Assembly (NCBI RefSeq): GCF_001420605.1
Contig: NZ_LJIZ01000026.1
Location: 124,001 to 188,000, forward strand
DNA: 64,000 nt
Direction of reading: 5' to 3'
Source: Bacillus sp. FJAT-25509
GTDB lineage: Bacteria > Bacillota > Bacilli > Bacillales > Bacillaceae_G
A program made the translations under genes and the position numbers. The notes under the pieces were generated by a model. The model worked only from the letters and a program-made list of their open reading frames with translations. It did not search any database and was not told the DNA's origin. Numbering within the stretch: the stretch's first letter is position 1; the number at the start of each line of letters is the position of its first letter. This document shows positions 60,482 to 64,000 of this stretch, piece after piece.

Positions 60482-62470
60482 ATGACTGACCTTAAACACC
60501 TATTTTCAAAAGTGACGATTGGAAATACTGAGCTTAAAAATAGAATTTTATCGACAGCACATCAAACAAATTATGTAGAAAATGGCATTCCTACTCCTGA
60601 AATGACTGCATATCATATTGCACGTGCGAAGGGTGGGGCTGGACTAATTATTCTTGAAGCAGCTGCAGTTCATTCATCTGGCATGCTAACCTCACATACG
60701 ATCGCAGGATTTGATGAAAAAGTGGTACCAGCATATGCAGAAATTGCAAAGCAACTTCATCAATATGGCACGAAAGTTTTTAGTCAATTATTTCACGGAG
60801 GTAGAGAGGTCGTATCTAGCGATTATCGTAATGCTGCTTGGGCACCGTCTTCTGAACCAAGTTTTCGATTTGGAATAATGCCTAGACCGATGAACATTGA
60901 TGAAATTAAAGATGTCATAGAGGGATATGCTTATTCAGCTTTATTAGCTAAAAAAGCTGGACTCGACGGAGTAGAAGTTTGCTGCTCCCATGGTTATTTA
61001 CCAGCTCAATTTTGGTCTGGCCATACGAACCATCGCACAGATGAATACGGTGGTACCTTTGAGAACCGAATGCGTTTTATAGTAGAAATAGTACAACGAA
61101 TCTGGGAAAAAGTGGGTGAAGATTTTACTGTAGGAATTCGAATGAGTGCAGATGAAATGACAATGGATGGAACGAATGTAACAGATGCGGTAAAAATCGT
61201 CGAGCACTTAGTTGAAAATGTTAGAGTAGATTTTATAAATGTAACATCCGGCGATTCAAGTACATATGCAGGTTCGACTCATATAGTTCCACCTTCTCCA
61301 ATTAAGCATTCCTATAATGCTCCACATTCATTTAAAATTCGGATGGCAGGTGCAGTTCCAGTTTTTGTTGGCTCGCGGATCATAGACCCAATGGAAGCAG
61401 ATCGAATCGTTGGTTCCGGAAAAGCGGATGTTGTTGGTATGACACGAGCTTTAATCGTTGATCCTGAATTACCGAATAAAGCAATGAGAGGGGATCTACA
61501 TTCAATTGATGCATGTTTAGGCTGTATACAAGCTTGTATAGGTCACTATTCTAAAGGCCTTCCAATTGGATGTGTTCAAAATCCGATGGCCGGCAAAGAA
61601 AAAGAATTATTACCGCTTGTCCAAAGTGTAAAAGTAAAACAAAAAGTGCTTGTCATTGGTGCAGGCCCAGCTGGATTACATGCTGCTTTAACTGCTGATG
61701 GTGAAGGACATGAAGTAATATTAGCTGAACAAAGTAATGAGATTGGCGGATTGCTAAGAAAAATGAGAAAGGCTCCAATGCGACATGAAGTAGCTGAAAC
61801 GATGTTGGACAATTATACAAGAAAGCTATCAAAAAGTAAGATAAATGTCCAGCTTGGAAAGAAAATTACCCTTATGAAAATAGAAGAAATAAAACCTGAT
61901 GTCATTATTTGTGCAGTTGGATCCAGACCATATTTTCCACATGTAGAGGGCATCGGTGATCCCAGAATCATAACAGTTGATGACCTATTTGGCAGAAACT
62001 CTATCCAGATTGGAAAGCGTGTATTGGTATTCGATTTAATTGGCGATTGGCCAGGAATAGAAGCTGCTATACACTTGAAGGAGAAAAATCACGATGTTTC
62101 CTTGTTTTCCGCTAAGGTTCATATTGGAAAAGAACTACATTCATATCTAGTAAATGAATATCTAAAAAGACTCTATCAATTAAAAGTGGATGTTCGCCCG
62201 CATTTTGATTTTGGTGGTATTCATAATAATCAGGTCAAATTGAGAAATCTTTTTACTCATGAGACTGAATTGATTAACGACTGGGATACGATTGTACTTG
62301 CAATGGGACGAGTACCTAATTCTGAGCTTTATGAACAAGTGAAAGGTATGGCACCAGTTGTTCGGCAAATCGGGGATTGTTTAGCACCTCGTACAATCGA
62401 AGAAGCTACTTATGAAGGTCTAACATCGGCTCTTGAAATAGGAATTACTTCTTCTGCACTTTATGTATAG
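60482..62470 (+). CDS. FMN/4Fe-4S/FAD oxidoreductase, TMADH/2,4-dienoyl-CoA reductase family
   Basis: A 662-residue enzyme: N-terminal old-yellow-enzyme TIM barrel (1-330; HQTNYVENGIPTPEMTAYH near 23, FHGGREV near 103), a 4Fe-4S cluster bound by C345, C348, C352 and C364, and a C-terminal FAD/NAD(P) domain beginning VLVIGAGPAGLHAAL near 390. Relatives include trimethylamine dehydrogenase, dimethylglycine demethylase DgcA and dienoyl-CoA reductase. The spacing of the cysteines matches the latter. Next to a Rieske demethylase-type oxygenase and a symporter, demethylation of an N-methyl amine is plausible. It lies in one operon with the symporter. Confidence 0.88.
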   Translation: MTDLKHLFSKVTIGNTELKNRILSTAHQTNYVENGIPTPEMTAYHIARAKGGAGLIILEAAAVHSSGMLTSHTIAGFDEKVVPAYAEIAKQLHQYGTKVFSQLFHGGREVVSSDYRNAAWAPSSEPSFRFGIMPRPMNIDEIKDVIEGYAYSALLAKKAGLDGVEVCCSHGYLPAQFWSGHTNHRTDEYGGTFENRMRFIVEIVQRIWEKVGEDFTVGIRMSADEMTMDGTNVTDAVKIVEHLVENVRVDFINVTSGDSSTYAGSTHIVPPSPIKHSYNAPHSFKIRMAGAVPVFVGSRIIDPMEADRIVGSGKADVVGMTRALIVDPELPNKAMRGDLHSIDACLGCIQACIGHYSKGLPIGCVQNPMAGKEKELLPLVQSVKVKQKVLVIGAGPAGLHAALTADGEGHEVILAEQSNEIGGLLRKMRKAPMRHEVAETMLDNYTRKLSKSKINVQLGKKITLMKIEEIKPDVIICAVGSRPYFPHVEGIGDPRIITVDDLFGRNSIQIGKRVLVFDLIGDWPGIEAAIHLKEKNHDVSLFSAKVHIGKELHSYLVNEYLKRLYQLKVDVRPHFDFGGIHNNQVKLRNLFTHETELINDWDTIVLAMGRVPNSELYEQVKGMAPVVRQIGDCLAPRTIEEATYEGLTSALEIGITSSALYV

Positions 62471-62934
62471 AGGGATTAGTGTTTTAACTTGATTGTGTTT
62501 TGATTTAATAAACTTAAATTGATAGCGTTGTAGAATTTTATATCATTAAAAGCATAAATTCTTATTAAGAGTTTGAACTTTTTCTCTGGATATAAAAACT
62601 ATGAACAAGTTTATGTATAGTACTTTGCTAATTAATGATAATGCACTGGTTCAAGTCCAGTTGTGATCATAAAAGTGTGAGGCTCAAACCTAAGTATTTC
62701 TAGGGTATGGGTCTTTTCTTTGTTTTTTAGTAGTTTCAACTCCTATATGATATCTGTTTAGTTACATAAATTTAAAAATTAGTTTTCATTTATAAATTAA
62801 TAATATTGAGGATAATCTAAATGAAAATCTATTTTATTAGATTGAATTCTGTACTTCTATTCAATCCAATTCAACTTTCAAAAGTGTCTTTTATATTTTT
62901 TTGTCTAATCAAAATTCAACTAAGGGGTTTTTAG
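62471..62934. other. Intergenic region with tRNA T-arm-like fragment
   Basis: No coding gene. At 62645-62661 ACTGG-TTCAAGT-CCAGT forms a perfect 5-bp stem and 7-base loop like a tRNA T arm, but no other tRNA part is found. A weak hairpin (GGCTCAAACCTA with TAGGGTATGGGTCTT) follows at about 62680-62716 with a T-rich tail, a possible terminator of the symporter operon. Confidence 0.4.
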
Positions 62935-64000
62935 ATGGAACACGGATTGCTAAGCGTTGCTAATACGATCATAGGTGCATTCTTATTATTACTTTTAATT
63001 GGTGTAATATCTTGGTTGATTGCAAATAAGTTCAATAAACCTTATACAATATTTCTTGTAATCATTGGGTTAGTAATTGGTTTATTGAATATTAATTTTT
63101 TAAATAAAATTGCAGATCTATTTACCAGTAGCGAGATATTTTCATTGATTGTATTAGGTCTTTTTTTGCCTTCACTTCTAGGGGAGGCTTCGATGAAATT
63201 TGAATATAAAGAGATTAAAAAATATAGAAAAGAAATCTTAAGTTTAGCACTTTTAGGTACATTCTTAACATTTGTACTTGTTGCAGTAGCTTTGATTTAT
63301 ATTTGTAAGCTACCAGTTGTGGTATCCTTTACGATTGCTTCACTTATGTGCGCAACTGATCCTATTTCGGTAATGGGAATGTTTAAACGATACAATGTAA
63401 AAAAAAGTATTGCAGCTAGTTTAGAAGGCGAAAGCCTGTTTAATGATGGAATAGCAGTTGTCTTTTTTAAAATATCAACCGTATTTTTATTAAGTTATAT
63501 CAACATGGGATTATCAGGTATTGGAGCTGGCATTTTACTATTCTTGAAAGTTGTCTTTATTGGAACTGTTATTGGGCTAAGTTTAGGGTATTTAGCTTCA
63601 TACATGATTAGTTTCGTAGATGACTACCCACTTGAAACAATGGTGTCTTTTTTACTTTTTTATGGAAGCTATATAATTTCAGAACATTTTCATGGAAGTG
63701 GCGTAATTGCAGTTGTAGTCGGAGGCATCGTATTTGGAAATTATGGAAAGAAAATCGGGATGAGTACAGTAACCGAAGATTATATTTCAAGTTTTTGGGA
63801 CATCATTTCGTTTGTTGGAAATACGATTTTATTCATACTAATTGGTTTAGTAGTTTATCGATTAGACGTTTTTGCAAATTGGAAAGTTTCTTTATTAACG
63901 ATCATAATCGTTTTAGTTTCAAGAACAATTGCTGTGAATATTAGTTTATTAAAAATTAAAACTTTTACAAACCATGAAAAGTTTCTTATTAACTGGGGTG
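62935..64000 (+). CDS. CPA1-family Na+/H+ (cation:proton) antiporter, partial
   Basis: The first 355 codons are present; the gene runs off the window. It starts MEHGLLSVANTIIGAFLLLL, with AAGGGG seven bases ahead. Family motifs CATDPISVMGMFKRYNVKKS and EGESLFNDGIAVVFFK provide the conserved acidic residues of the ion site (the D in ATDP and in FNDG). Many hydrophobic segments fit the 12-13 TM fold of NhaP-type exchangers. It exports Na+ or K+ in exchange for protons. Confidence 0.88.
   Translation, partial: MEHGLLSVANTIIGAFLLLLLIGVISWLIANKFNKPYTIFLVIIGLVIGLLNINFLNKIADLFTSSEIFSLIVLGLFLPSLLGEASMKFEYKEIKKYRKEILSLALLGTFLTFVLVAVALIYICKLPVVVSFTIASLMCATDPISVMGMFKRYNVKKSIAASLEGESLFNDGIAVVFFKISTVFLLSYINMGLSGIGAGILLFLKVVFIGTVIGLSLGYLASYMISFVDDYPLETMVSFLLFYGSYIISEHFHGSGVIAVVVGGIVFGNYGKKIGMSTVTEDYISSFWDIISFVGNTILFILIGLVVYRLDVFANWKVSLLTIIIVLVSRTIAVNISLLKIKTFTNHEKFLINWG

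Noticed and set aside
1-64000. CRISPR array, intact tRNA or rRNA genes, complete prophage or restriction/defence island
   Set aside because: No regularly spaced repeats of CRISPR type, no complete cloverleaf and no phage structural or defence genes were found on either strand.

Overview
The window is a low-G+C Firmicutes chromosome segment, most likely from a spore-forming Bacillaceae species (Bacillus or a close relative such as Gottfriedia or Priestia). Support comes from strong AGGAGG-type ribosome sites, a Ger(x)C spore germination lipoprotein (plus a decayed second one), DUF3231 and YjzC-like proteins, an S-box riboswitch, cre sites that fit the CcpA consensus, and MalK/MalR-type malate sensing. 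No rRNA, intact tRNA, CRISPR array or complete insertion sequence was seen.

Layout. (1) 0-9 kb: an APC amino acid permease; a decayed patch (TPR-protein fragment, IS3 orfA plus a stub of orfB, unidentified remnant); a KdgT-type permease behind a consensus cre site; NAD-malic enzyme followed by a CitA/DcuS-type kinase and response regulator (MalK/MalR-like). (2) 9-15.5 kb: isochorismatase-family hydrolase, FMN reductase, alpha/beta hydrolase, EamA exporter, nitroreductase and a MocR regulator. Two copies of one operator (each the exact reverse complement of the other) tie the MocR gene to the exporter. (3) 15.5-25 kb: a LysR regulator divergent from an aldehyde dehydrogenase, Fe-alcohol dehydrogenase, acyl-CoA ligase, alkyl-sulfatase-like hydrolase, MFS carrier and DUF202 protein. 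It reads as a pathway from alkyl sulfate (or another long-chain ester) to alcohol, aldehyde, fatty acid and acyl-CoA, under a consensus cre site. (4) 25-30.5 kb: CzcD-type zinc exporter and CzrA-type repressor with two operators, a 52-residue YjzC-like gene, then a PadR/DUF1048/DUF1048/ABC exporter operon behind a repeated operator array. (5) 30.5-39 kb: cupin, zinc alcohol dehydrogenase and AdhR-like MerR regulator, LysR/MFS/SDR cluster, an unknown secreted protein with a small membrane partner, DUF3231, and a wreck in which an amine oxidase is fused to the tail of a spore germination gene. (6) 39-46.3 kb: a SAM-I riboswitch controlling an LLM flavin monooxygenase and an ATP-grasp ligase; a phosphatase; an aldo-keto reductase; a DUF3967-like DNA-binding protein; an isolated gerC. 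(7) 46.3-62.5 kb: a sigma-54 regulon. One PAS/AAA+/HTH activator sits among three near-identical -24/-12 promoters. Each promoter has a matching pair of TTGAGT boxes 20 bp apart, placed 99-101 bp upstream. The promoters drive an amino acid permease and amino acid dehydrogenase; a CoA-transferase, acyl-CoA dehydrogenase, ThDP enzyme and aldehyde dehydrogenase; and a Rieske oxygenase. A sodium symporter and a TMADH/dienoyl-CoA-reductase-like flavoenzyme follow. (8) 62.9 kb to the end: a CPA1 antiporter cut by the window edge.

The best candidate for an undescribed system is the sigma-54 regulon. Its gene content suggests uptake and demethylation of an N-methylated amino acid or betaine, followed by deamination, decarboxylation, oxidation and CoA-dependent dehydrogenation; the substrate is inferred, not shown. 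The S-box LLM/ATP-grasp pair and the alkyl-sulfatase-like cluster come next.
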